A DNA stretch of 64,000 nucleotides from Archangium gephyra (lineage in GTDB: Bacteria > Myxococcota > Myxococcia > Myxococcales > Myxococcaceae). Positions 54,787-63,059 of the stretch are shown in pieces. The number at the start of each line of letters is the position of its first letter. Position 1 is the stretch's first letter. Where the stretch lies: positions 9,882,501 to 9,946,500 of the forward strand of contig NZ_CP011509.1 of assembly GCF_001027285.1 (NCBI RefSeq). Reading direction: 5' to 3'. Position numbers and translations under genes: made by a program. The notes under the pieces were generated by a model. That model saw only the letters and a list, made by a program, of their open reading frames with translations. It did no database searches and was not told the DNA's origin.

Positions 54787-55781
54787 CGCGGGATGAGACG
54801 CTGCTGGCCGAGTGGATTCCCCTCCGCGTCCACGCGCGCGAGGGCGGGTTCGTCGTGGAGTGGTGCTACCTGGGCGGCCAGCGCTTCACCGAGCCCTTCT
54901 TCGACGACACGCTTCAAAGCAGGTTCCGCTACCCCTTCAACTGGTTGTTCCGCCACCAGACGTCCCTCGAGGAGTTGCTCGCGCTGGAGGCCCGGAGCCC
55001 CGGGCTGCCCCCCACGGGGCTCATCTTCCACATGTCGCGCTGCGGCTCGACCCTGCTGGCACAGACGCTGGCGGCGCTGCCTCGCAACGTCGTGCTCTCC
55101 GAGCCGGCGCCCGTCGACACGGTGCTGCGCGCGCGTTGGGGGCAAGAGACTCCCACCGAGGAACAGCGCATCGCGTGGTTGCGCGGGATGGTGGGCGTGC
55201 TCGGGCAGAAGCGCCATGCGCCCGAGCAGCACCTGTTCATCAAGTTCGATGCGTGGGCCCTGCTGCAGTGGCCCCTGATTCAGCGGGCCTTCCCGGGCGT
55301 GCCGTGGCTCTTCCTGTACCGGGAGCCCGTGGAGGTGATGGCCTCGCATCAGCGGCACCGCGGTGCCCATATGGTGCCCGGCGTGCTCGAGCCCGCGCTG
55401 CTGGGGTGGAGCCCGGAGCAGCTCCCCGGCATGCACCCCGAGGAGTATGGTGCCCGCGTCCTGGGCTCCCTTTGTGAGGCCGCCCTGCGGGCCTGGGAGT
55501 CGCGGAGCGGGCCCGCGCGGCTCGTGGAGTACCGCGAGCTTCCCGCGGTGATCCCCTCCCTGTTCGCGGAGCTCTTCGGGCTGGAACCTTCGGCGGAGGA
55601 GCTCGCGGTGATGCGTGAGGCGATGGGGCGGGATGCCAAGAATCCCGTCCTTGCGTTCGAGGACGACTCCGCCATGAAGCAGCGGGCGTTGACCGGCCCC
55701 GCGCGTGAGGCCGTGGAGCGGTGGGTGCGTCCCCAGTACGCGCGGCTGGAAGCAGCCAGGCGCGGAGGCGGCGGATGGTGA
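54783..55781 (+). CDS. Sulfotransferase
   Basis: A 332-aa PAPS-dependent sulfotransferase. The 5'-phosphosulfate loop is MSRCGSTLLAQTLAALP (residues 82-98) and the 3'-phosphate site is FLYREPVEVMASH near residue 178, with the C-terminal RWVRPQYARLEAARRGGGG. ATG 54783 overlaps the Nif11 stop as ATGA. It is the last gene of the three-gene set. The substrate is unknown; a hydroxyl made by the upstream AspH-type enzyme is a natural candidate. Confidence 0.85.
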   Translation: MTRDETLLAEWIPLRVHAREGGFVVEWCYLGGQRFTEPFFDDTLQSRFRYPFNWLFRHQTSLEELLALEARSPGLPPTGLIFHMSRCGSTLLAQTLAALPRNVVLSEPAPVDTVLRARWGQETPTEEQRIAWLRGMVGVLGQKRHAPEQHLFIKFDAWALLQWPLIQRAFPGVPWLFLYREPVEVMASHQRHRGAHMVPGVLEPALLGWSPEQLPGMHPEEYGARVLGSLCEAALRAWESRSGPARLVEYRELPAVIPSLFAELFGLEPSAEELAVMREAMGRDAKNPVLAFEDDSAMKQRALTGPAREAVERWVRPQYARLEAARRGGGGW

Positions 55782-55864
55782 CAGTTGTCCTCAGGTGATG
55801 AGGGCAGTCACCAGCTCGCTCCGGGGCGTGGCGCCTCCGCTCCCGTCATAACCCCCCGACTTCA

Positions 55865-55883
55865 GGGGAGAGGACCTCTCCCC
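55865..55883. terminator. Perfect palindrome after the sulfotransferase cassette
   Basis: GGGGAGAGG, one base, CCTCTCCCC: a 9-bp inverted repeat 84 bp beyond the sulfotransferase stop. It could act as a terminator or protein-binding site. Confidence 0.4.
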
Positions 55884-55977
55884 TGCTCCCTCTTCGGCAA
55901 TGGCATGCGAGGTGCACCAGGTCTCCACCATCGCAGTCCCCACCCAGCCCCCCTTCCAGGGCAGAGGAGAAAACACC

Positions 55978-56481
55978 ATGGGCCTCTTTTCCACGCTGAC
56001 CACGGCTCCCCGCAACCCCGCGCTCAACGCCGGAGCGAGCATCGCCAACACCCACCTGCAGGCCGGGCAGCTGGCGGCCGCGGCCCTCGGCAAGCCCTCC
56101 CCCACCTCCGGTCCTTCCAAGCCCCTCGAGCAGCTCAACGGCGCGCTGGGTCAGGCCAACAACGCGGTCGGGCTCGCGGACACGTTCTCCCAGGGCGTCA
56201 ACACCGTCTCGCACATGGCCCAAGGCAAGCCCGTCACGGGCATGGTGCCCACCGCCTTCAGCAAGGCCGCTGGCCGCTTCAACCTCGTCGCCAACGCCAC
56301 CAACACCCTCAACTCCGCGCTCAACCTGCGCGACACCTTCCAGAATCCCCAGTCCACCCCGGGCCAGAAGGCCCACTCCGCCGCCAGCTTCGTGGCCGCC
56401 GCCGCCTCCGCCGTCCCCAACCCCGTCACCTCGCTCGTGGGCACCGTCGCCTCCCTCGGCCTGGAGCACATCAAGCCTTGA
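55978..56481 (+). CDS. Hypothetical Ala/Asn-rich protein
   Basis: A 167-aa protein starting MGLFSTLTTAPRNPA with GAGGAG 9 nt before its ATG. It is rich in Ala, Asn, Ser and Thr with helical stretches (HSAASFVAAAASAVPNPV; NATNTLNSALNLRDTF) and no signal peptide or TM. No family was recognised. It resembles neither the Nif11 protein nor known RiPP precursors. Its 3' end overlaps the convergent hydrolase gene by 11 bp. Confidence 0.65.
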   Translation: MGLFSTLTTAPRNPALNAGASIANTHLQAGQLAAAALGKPSPTSGPSKPLEQLNGALGQANNAVGLADTFSQGVNTVSHMAQGKPVTGMVPTAFSKAAGRFNLVANATNTLNSALNLRDTFQNPQSTPGQKAHSAASFVAAAASAVPNPVTSLVGTVASLGLEHIKP

Positions 56482-57355
56482 CCGGCAGGACGGCCCCCCT
56501 CGCTCCGGTCTCGATGTGGCCCAGGATCGCCGCCGCGAGCGGGGGCACGACGGCACGTGGAATCGTGTGCCCCATCCCGTCGATCGTCACCAGGCTCGAG
56601 CGCGGCAGGGTCTCCGCCAGGAAGCGCGAGTTGGACTCGGGATTGGTGGGATCCTGAGGGGTGGCGATGACGAGCGTGGGCACGGTGACGTGAACGAGCT
56701 CCGCCCCTCGAGCCAGTCCGGACGGGTCGGCCCGCGCATGGGCATCCGAGGTGTCGTGACGGCCGGCGTGGACGATGATGCGCCGCTCGAGCGCACGGAA
56801 CTCCTCGGCATCGAAGGGAATCTTCCCTCCGTTGAGCCTGCGCCAGTTCTCCACCCGCCATTCGATCTGCGCCTCGCGCTCACGCGGCTCGAACATGTGA
56901 CGCCAGAACTCGTACAGGCCGGGGTCCACGGGGGCTCGCGCCGTCACGTTGGCGCGGGCGGGCGCGCCTTCGAGGGCGGGCGCCCCGATGACCGTCGCGC
57001 TGAGCAGCCGCTCGGGATGCGCGACCAGGAGCCACTGCACCAGGAAGCCTCCCAACGACAGGCCCACGACGTGCGCGCGCTCGAGGCCGAGCGCATCGAG
57101 GATGGCCAGTGCGTCCTCGGCCATCCGGGTCGCGGAGTAGGGAACCCTGTCGAAAGCCCAGGTGGACGCTCCGGTGTCCCGGTGGTCATAGCGGATGACC
57201 CGGTGCCCGCGGGCCAGGGCCTCCACGAGCTCGTCGGGCCAGACGAGTCCCGAAACGGTGGAGCCCATGATGAGCAGAATGGCGGGCGCATCCTCCGGAC
57301 CCCGTGATTCGACCCAGAGCGAGACTCCCTCAGCGACCTCGACGAAGCGTTCCAT
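56471..57355 (-). CDS. Alpha/beta hydrolase
   Basis: A 294-aa hydrolase of the alpha/beta fold with the oxyanion region LLIMGSTVSGLVWPDEL, the YDHRDTGAS segment, nucleophile elbow GLSLGGFLVQW and C-terminal His in DGMGHTIPRAV. The acid residue is likely in LVIATPQDPTNPE. DHRDTGAS is typical of the subfamily with aclacinomycin-type or haloalkane-like esterases, but substrate cannot be assigned. No signal peptide. Confidence 0.88.
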   Translation of the reverse strand: MERFVEVAEGVSLWVESRGPEDAPAILLIMGSTVSGLVWPDELVEALARGHRVIRYDHRDTGASTWAFDRVPYSATRMAEDALAILDALGLERAHVVGLSLGGFLVQWLLVAHPERLLSATVIGAPALEGAPARANVTARAPVDPGLYEFWRHMFEPREREAQIEWRVENWRRLNGGKIPFDAEEFRALERRIIVHAGRHDTSDAHARADPSGLARGAELVHVTVPTLVIATPQDPTNPESNSRFLAETLPRSSLVTIDGMGHTIPRAVVPPLAAAILGHIETGARGAVLPVKA

Positions 57356-57422
57356 GGTCCCAGCTTCGCAGATTCGCCGGAGTCCGGAGGGTCTTTGAAC
57401 CGCGCCTGTCCCCCGCGCGGCT

Positions 57423-57998
57423 TCAGACTCTCAGCGAGCCACGGAACGCCCTGGCGGCATAATAAGACTGCGCACCATTGTGATACACGAAGACATTGTC
57501 GTAGCGGCGATCGCCAAAGAGGGCACCGCCGAGCTTTCTGATATCAGAAGGTGTCTTCACCCAGCTCGACGTTTTCGTATCGAACTCGCCAAGCTTCTGC
57601 AGCTCTCGATATTGCTCTTCCGTCAGAAGCTCGATGCCCATGGCAGCAGCCATATCCACAGCGCTGTTGTCTGGCCGATGCTCCTTCCTTGATTCCAGCC
57701 CTTCACGGTCGTAACAAACACTTCTGCGGCCCTTGGGACTTTCCGCTGAACAGTCATAGAAAATGTATTCGCCCGTCTTTTTGTCATGACCCACGACATC
57801 CGGCTCACCGCCGGTTCTTTCCATTTCATGGAGTGACCACAGCTTTTCAGCGTTGGCCTCCAGCCTTGCTTGTACTTTGGCCCACTGAAGACCTTGATGG
57901 CGGTTCATGTTTTTCTCGAACCGGGCCTTCAATGTTCTGAGTATTTCTTCACGCTGTCCGAGCGGCAACTCCCTTTTATTGCCATTGCTTTTCTTCAT
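57423..57998 (-). CDS. DUF4256-domain protein
   Basis: A 191-aa protein starting MKKSNGNKRELPLGQREE. The family match is by pattern: LWSLHEMERTGGEPDVVGHDKKTGEYIFYDCSAESPKGRRSVCYD and the end VYHNGAQSYYAARAFRGSL. DUF4256 is widespread in Bacteroidetes and Firmicutes and of unknown function. The gene is visibly AT-richer than its neighbours, which suggests transfer from outside. The open frame continues upstream to 58253, but the ATG at 57998 fits the family. Its closest neighbours are unrelated. Confidence 0.8.
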   Translation of the reverse strand: MKKSNGNKRELPLGQREEILRTLKARFEKNMNRHQGLQWAKVQARLEANAEKLWSLHEMERTGGEPDVVGHDKKTGEYIFYDCSAESPKGRRSVCYDREGLESRKEHRPDNSAVDMAAAMGIELLTEEQYRELQKLGEFDTKTSSWVKTPSDIRKLGGALFGDRRYDNVFVYHNGAQSYYAARAFRGSLRV

Positions 57999-58230
57999 GC
58001 CGTCAGCATGTCCTCCGCTGAATGGGCGTGTCAAGCGCGCAATCGCCTGGAATGATTTGCTTGGGCTTGCTGACGATGTCTTGCAATCGGTTGTGTGCCA
58101 TATCTCCGCGGGCCAGCCCTTCTTCATGTCGCCGTAGGCCTTCTTGGAGATGGTGGGAAGTGACCTGCGAGATGAGGTGCGGCCTCCCGTTTCGAGAAGT
58201 GATAGAAGGGTGGGCGCAAGGAGACCACAC

Positions 58231-59031
58231 ATGGCGGACGAAGCACCCTTCAAGGGCGGAAGACTGGGGCCGTTCCACCTCGGCAGGCGCTACAAGCACA
58301 AGGAGCTCGGAGCGGGCCTGGGCCGTCTCTACGAGGCGCACAACGTCCACACCGGGGCCTCGGCCCTGGTGCTCATGCCCGACCGGCACGCGGACTGGGA
58401 GCCCATGGAGGACTGGCGCATCTCCGCCTCCTCTCACGTGTCACCTCCCTACGTCGCGCTGGAGGTGGAGCACGCCCCGGCATCGGGCCGGCTGCCAGCC
58501 CTGGCGGAGCTGCTCGACCTGCTGGCCTCCGCGGTCGAGCGGGTGGAGCAGAACGCCGAGGCCCGCAGCCACCTGACCCGCGAGCCCATCGGCCTGCTGC
58601 GCAGATGGCTCGGACGCTCGCGCCGGTGGATGCGCTCCCGGCGGAGGCTCGCCATCGCGGGCCTCGCCACGATGACCCTCGGCGTGGGCCTCTGGCTGGG
58701 CCTCACCGGCCTCGACAACGGCCCGGAGCCCGGACCCCGCACGGCCCATGGGGTGGGCGCGGAGGCCGCGGCCCGGCTCGATGCGCCCGCATCGCTCAGT
58801 CCTGAGGACGAGAGCATGGCGGCCATCGCCTATCCCATGCCCGGAGGTCCCTTCCGCGACCAGGCCAAGGCCCCCTGCCGGCCCAAGCGGGGCGAGGTGG
58901 AGATCAACGGCGGCTGCTGGGTGGAACTCGCCAAGCGCCCGCCCTGCTTCGAGACCCAGGCCGAGTACCAGGGCAAGTGCTACCTGCCGGTCTCCGCGGC
59001 GTCCCGGAAGGCCCAGTCCATCATCCCCTGA
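58231..59031 (+). CDS. Degenerate kinase-derived membrane protein
   Basis: A 266-aa protein. The N-terminus imitates a Hanks-kinase N-lobe (GRLGPFHLGRRYKHKELGAGLGRLYEAHNVHTG, ALVLMPDR), but no catalytic loop, DFG or APE follows, so it cannot be an active kinase. A basic segment leads into one TM helix (LAIAGLATMTLGVGLWLGL), then a C-terminal tail with three Cys (APCRPKRGEVEINGGCWVEL; CFETQAEYQGKCYLPV) that would be periplasmic. It appears to be a family kept for its C-terminal part. The last 63 bp recur as a relic at 48373. Confidence 0.75.
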   Translation: MADEAPFKGGRLGPFHLGRRYKHKELGAGLGRLYEAHNVHTGASALVLMPDRHADWEPMEDWRISASSHVSPPYVALEVEHAPASGRLPALAELLDLLASAVERVEQNAEARSHLTREPIGLLRRWLGRSRRWMRSRRRLAIAGLATMTLGVGLWLGLTGLDNGPEPGPRTAHGVGAEAAARLDAPASLSPEDESMAAIAYPMPGGPFRDQAKAPCRPKRGEVEINGGCWVELAKRPPCFETQAEYQGKCYLPVSAASRKAQSIIP

Positions 59032-59160
59032 GCACAGGCACGGATGGGGGCTCTGTTGAGGGGGGGCTGAAGCAGAGGGGCCGAGGAGGGCCGCGGACGG
59101 GTGCGCCCCAGGCTGTGCACCGGGCCGGTGGAGAGGACGTGCCACCGAGGTGGTATGTCA

Positions 59161-60231
59161 TCATGCGCTGGCCAGGGACTCGGCCTGCCACGCGGCTAGA
59201 ATCTCCTTATCTCGTGCGCGCAAGTCCGTGTAATGCTGGCATGCATGTATTTCCGATAGCCGTAATGGATCTGGCCGTGGTTTCCACTGAAAATCGGCCG
59301 AAGGGGCCGCCAGGAACTGGCTGGTTATCTCCAGCAACGGAAGATCTGGCAGATCATCCTCGAGCCACAGGAACTGGCCGGACTGGTTGACTTCGAAGAA
59401 GATCCATTTGCCATCTTCGGTGACGGCGAAATCGAACGAACCCTGGACGATGCCCAGGCGCGCCATCAACTGGCGGCACGCCTTGTATACTTCATCGGGC
59501 AGTGCGAGCTGCCGCATGGGTAGACTCCGGTTGTCGACGACACGCCAGTAAAACGTCACCCTGACTTCAAATTGTTTGTTTACCTTTTCCTGATAAATAC
59601 AGGGGCACGCCTGGATAAAGCGGTCATCCGGCAGCTGATCGCTCGTGATCGTTGAAGTGAACGTCGCGCGTATGTCCCCGTTGTCGGTCGGCCACTTTGC
59701 CGGATAAAGCGGCCTGGCGATGACCTGCGGCGCGCGCTGCTCCACGAAGAGCCTGATCTTCGCCGGACCGTTCGAGCTCAGGGTGGTGGGAATAGTCAGC
59801 CCACACTTCACCGCTTCGCGCAGCTGGAGCATTTTGCTGTCTGCTCTTCGCTTGCCTTCCATGCTATTGACCCAGACCGCGCTTTCCGGTGCGCTCACCC
59901 AAAACGATTGCACATAGCGTTTGCAGGCACCCTCAACGGCGACACGGTCGTCTGGATGGACAAAGCTCGGGCCCACCGGCTCCTGAGGCTTGCGATACCA
60001 GACGACATTGATGCCGTTCATCGAAAAGCCGAGGTCCCACCCTTTCATTTCCAGCACCGGGGCGGCCTCCATCTCGATGGAGAACGAGCTCGTCTGCTGG
60101 GTCGGGAAATAGTCGGCGATCCACGGAAAGACTGTATGGCCACGGCGTGCCAGCGCGACGGTCAGAGCGAGGGCGTGGAGGTCGCTGGGAGCACTGGCAA
60201 TAAGTTTGTCACGAGCGGAGGACGGTCGCAT
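59161..60231 (-). CDS. Graspetide-type ATP-grasp ligase, 5' end replaced
   Basis: A 356-aa ATP-grasp enzyme of the MvdC/MvdD type, which closes ester or amide crosslinks between side chains of a precursor peptide. Hallmarks: LHALALTVALARRGHTVF, RKPQEPVGP, a Lys/Arg-rich ATP region (APQVIARPLYP), KQFEVRVTFYW, and the metal-binding end of the fold SFDFAVTEDGKWIFFEVNQSGQFLWLED. The first five codons read antisense through an IS91 relic, so the original start and any precursor gene upstream are lost. The gene is AT-richer than the genome. It may be inactive for lack of a start. Confidence 0.75.
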   Translation of the reverse strand: MRPSSARDKLIASAPSDLHALALTVALARRGHTVFPWIADYFPTQQTSSFSIEMEAAPVLEMKGWDLGFSMNGINVVWYRKPQEPVGPSFVHPDDRVAVEGACKRYVQSFWVSAPESAVWVNSMEGKRRADSKMLQLREAVKCGLTIPTTLSSNGPAKIRLFVEQRAPQVIARPLYPAKWPTDNGDIRATFTSTITSDQLPDDRFIQACPCIYQEKVNKQFEVRVTFYWRVVDNRSLPMRQLALPDEVYKACRQLMARLGIVQGSFDFAVTEDGKWIFFEVNQSGQFLWLEDDLPDLPLLEITSQFLAAPSADFQWKPRPDPLRLSEIHACQHYTDLRARDKEILAAWQAESLASA

Positions 60232-60676
60232 CGCCTATCGGATGAAGCGCCCGCTGCCGGACGGCACCACGCACCTGCTCTTCACCGGGCTGGAGTTTTT
60301 ACGGCGTGTGGCGTCCCTGGTGCCTCCGCCTCGGGCAAACCTCACGAGGTTTCACGGCGTCTTCGCTCCAGGCGCACACCTGCGGCCATTTCTGGTCCCC
60401 CAAGCAGGTGAGGAGGAGGCGAGCGTGGCGCTTGAAGCAGCGGCCAGCAAGGAGCCGATGAAGGAGAGGCCGTCGGGAGTGGACTGGGCGGAGGTGCTCA
60501 GCAGGACGTTCGACTTCGACGTATTGGCCTGCGTGAGGTGTGGAGGCCGGCGGCGGCTCTTGGCGTACGTGAAGCAAGCCGGAGCAGTGCGAGCTATTCT
60601 GGAGCACCTGGGCTTGCCCACGGCAGGTGCCAGCCTGACCCCGGCGCCAGCGCCACCCCAGGCCGCGTGGTGTTGA
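60218..60676 (+). mobile_element. IS91-type transposase C-terminal relic
   Basis: About 150 residues of the C-terminal half of a Y2 (HUH) transposase: EDGRIAYRMKRPLPDGTTHL, then LVPPPRANLTRFHGVFAPGAH, FDFDVLACVRCGGRRRLLAYV and AILEHLGLPT before the stop. It lacks the catalytic Tyr/HUH region. It abuts and slightly overlaps the ATP-grasp gene on the opposite strand, and relates to the short relic at 45090-45195. Confidence 0.8.
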
Positions 60677-61000
60677 GGCCCGCGCCGCCACAGCCAACAG
60701 GCCCAAGCCCCCTGCTCCCCTGCGCTGCCCCTGCTGGCAGGACGGCCGGGGCCGACGTGTGCCTCAAGGCGGCCGCACGCTGCGTGCACCGGCATGGCTC
60801 ACTTCTCTTGGGCTCCCGTCAGCTGCCTTCCCCCGCCTCTCTGCCCCAACCCCCTGCCCTCAACCGTGCCCCTATTTCTCTTATGCGCCGCGAGCGCTGG
60901 AATCATCGGCCCGCGGAAGGGCAGGAGTTCCTTCAGAAGTGCCCGGAGACGTCGCTGGGGCAGGAGACGACGTCGTGCGTGGGGTGACCCAGGCCGGCGC
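60677..61000. other. No gene seen
   Basis: About 320 bp between the IS91 relic and a WGR-domain remnant. Overlapping frames show only compositional bias; no repeat or promoter is recognised. Confidence 0.45.
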
Positions 61001-61004
61001 TCGG

Positions 61005-61180
61005 GGCTGCGCGAGGGCCCGTGCAAGCTGGTGTCGGTGGAGTGGGGCCCGCGCCTGGGCGAGCAGCGCCACCAGCGGCTGTGGTTCGACACGGACTCGG
61101 AGGCGCGCACGGCCTATTTCACGCGCCTGGAGTCACTCGCGGCCGAGGGCTTCATCGACTCGGTGGGCGGGACGGTATAG
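61005..61180 (+). pseudogene. WGR-domain remnant
   Basis: The plus-strand frame reads LVSVEWGPRLGEQRHQRLWF, DTDSEARTAYFTRLESLAAEG, FIDSVGGTV then stop, which matches the C-terminal half of a WGR domain (nucleic-acid-binding, found in PARPs and myxobacterial proteins). The sequence before it is not related to a WGR protein, so it is a fragment. It overlaps the 3' end of the minus-strand gene by about 30 bp. Confidence 0.6.
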
Positions 61181-62999
61181 CGGCGCTCCCAACGAAGAGT
61201 CTCCGCCCATCGGTTGTCGCGAGGCACCGTGAGCCGCTCGCGGAGAACGCGAGCGGCTCGAGCCCTCCCGCGTCGCAGAGGGGGAGCCGCTGCGTCGTGC
61301 GCAGGTCGAGCACGGCCAACTCAAACCTGTGCCGTCCGACCACGACCGCATGCGGTCCGGCCGGGAGTATCGGCAGGTCATCCGTCGAGTAGAGGTCCTT
61401 GAGCGTGCTCGAAACCCGGAGCGCCTCGCGCATCCACTGCTGGAAGTCCCCCGGGCGCTCCTCCCTCTTGCCTTGGTCGAGCGTCACGATGACCGGCACT
61501 TCGGCGCGCTCGGCCCGAACACCGAGCACGTCACCCGCGAAGCACAGGAGTGTGTACCCGAACGTCAGGTGCGCATCGCTGCGGAGGACCTCGTGCACCT
61601 GGCCCGTGTCGACGTCGATGACGACGATGACCGTGGCACTCTCCTGCGCATATCCCTGGGCGTGCTCATCGGCGTAGTCCGGCGTGACGAGCGCGAGGGC
61701 GACCCACCCCGGCGTGCCGGCCATGGCCGTGCACAACCCCGGCAGCTCGCGGAGCTCCTTGCCTTCAATCGCGACGGCCGTCTTGCCTCGCCGCCAGCAC
61801 GTCGTGACGAGGCACTCACCCGCGAAGGTGCCGCCAGCCCGCATCCCCTCCGGGACGACGCACTCGAAACCACGGTATGCCGCGTCGGCGTTCACGGGTG
61901 CATGGATGAGCGCATGCGCGAGGTCGCTGACGAAGCTGATGAGCCCCCGGTGGCTGTTCGGTCCGCGCTGCTCGAGTTCGGCGGTGCCGGCGCCTCGCGC
62001 GACGTGGAGGAGGAGCTCGGCGCCGGCGGCAATGGACCCGATGGACAGCACCTCCGTCCCGACATCGGTGCCCTGCACGCTCTCGCGCGGCTCCGCGTAC
62101 ACGAAGACCGAAGGAAGAGACGTATAGTGAGAGACCGCCATACGGGTCTCGTGCGAGAACCGTACCCCGAGCCAGTGCGCCACCTTGCCGACGAACGCGG
62201 CCCCCACCTCCGCATTGGCCGCGCGAAGGGTGTTGCCCTCCACCCACACTCCCCCGTCGAGCACGTACCGTGTGCCAGGCGAGTGCAGCTCCACCGCGAG
62301 CGTCATGCGGAGCGGCGGCTTCGTGGAAGGCGGCAACTTGGTGGGCGGCGAGCTGGAGAGCGGGCGAGTCACGAACATCAACATGCGTGCGAACGGTACC
62401 CCGTCGCCCTCGACGAGCGCGCGCGAGACGTCGGCCCATTGCCGGCCGGCGAGTTGCTCGAGCAGCTCGTCGAAGCCGTCGCCGGGGGAGCGCTCGAAGG
62501 CCGCGAATACGGAGCGCGGTACGCCGAGGTGCTCGATTCTGGGCGCGATGTACCCCTCGTGTATTTTGTCATCCAGGGCGCTGATGATGCCCGAGCCGTC
62601 CAGCGCGGCGTAGCTCGACCGCACGACCTCGCCCGTCAGCGCGGCCTGCTCCATTGTCAGCAGATTGCGATGCTGGAGCGTCACGTGCAGGGCGTCGCAC
62701 CCGAGCGCGCGCGCGAGGAAGCCGATCCGATGCTTGAACCACGGCCCCGGCTGCTCATCGAGCAGTTGTCTCGGTAGGGTCTTGACGATGGACCAGCCGC
62801 CCTGGCCAGTCCCGAGCGCAACGGCCCACCGGTCGATGGTCCGGCCGGGAATCTCCAGCACCTGGCCCCAGTTCTCGCGCTTGCCTCGCACGTAGGGCGT
62901 CTCCACCAGGCCCTTCTCCGAGCAGAAGTCGCGGATGACGCGCTTGAGCGCCTCAAGGTCGTCGGTCCGGAAGAACGTCGCCTGCTCGAAGTCGCTCAT
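61152..62999 (-). CDS. Large protein of unknown function
   Basis: A 615-aa soluble protein, MSDFEQATFFRTDDLEALKR..., with no recognised domain. The N-terminal 150 residues are alpha/beta with EKGLVETPYVRGKRENWGQV and WAVALGTGQGGWSIVKTLP; the rest alternates beta strands (VELHSPGTRYVLDGGVWVEG; FVYAEPRESVQG) and resembles propeller or SMI1-like surfaces in style only. No signal peptide or TM. The last residues read into the WGR remnant. It lies between two inverted IS91 relics, and could be an immunity or defence-type protein, but that is conjecture. Confidence 0.65.
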   Translation of the reverse strand: MSDFEQATFFRTDDLEALKRVIRDFCSEKGLVETPYVRGKRENWGQVLEIPGRTIDRWAVALGTGQGGWSIVKTLPRQLLDEQPGPWFKHRIGFLARALGCDALHVTLQHRNLLTMEQAALTGEVVRSSYAALDGSGIISALDDKIHEGYIAPRIEHLGVPRSVFAAFERSPGDGFDELLEQLAGRQWADVSRALVEGDGVPFARMLMFVTRPLSSSPPTKLPPSTKPPLRMTLAVELHSPGTRYVLDGGVWVEGNTLRAANAEVGAAFVGKVAHWLGVRFSHETRMAVSHYTSLPSVFVYAEPRESVQGTDVGTEVLSIGSIAAGAELLLHVARGAGTAELEQRGPNSHRGLISFVSDLAHALIHAPVNADAAYRGFECVVPEGMRAGGTFAGECLVTTCWRRGKTAVAIEGKELRELPGLCTAMAGTPGWVALALVTPDYADEHAQGYAQESATVIVVIDVDTGQVHEVLRSDAHLTFGYTLLCFAGDVLGVRAERAEVPVIVTLDQGKREERPGDFQQWMREALRVSSTLKDLYSTDDLPILPAGPHAVVVGRHRFELAVLDLRTTQRLPLCDAGGLEPLAFSASGSRCLATTDGRRLFVGSAAIPSRPPSR

Positions 63000-63059
63000 G
63001 GGGACCTTCTATCGCGGTTCCCGTCCCCCCCGTCCTCACTCCCTTCATCGACTCGGCCA

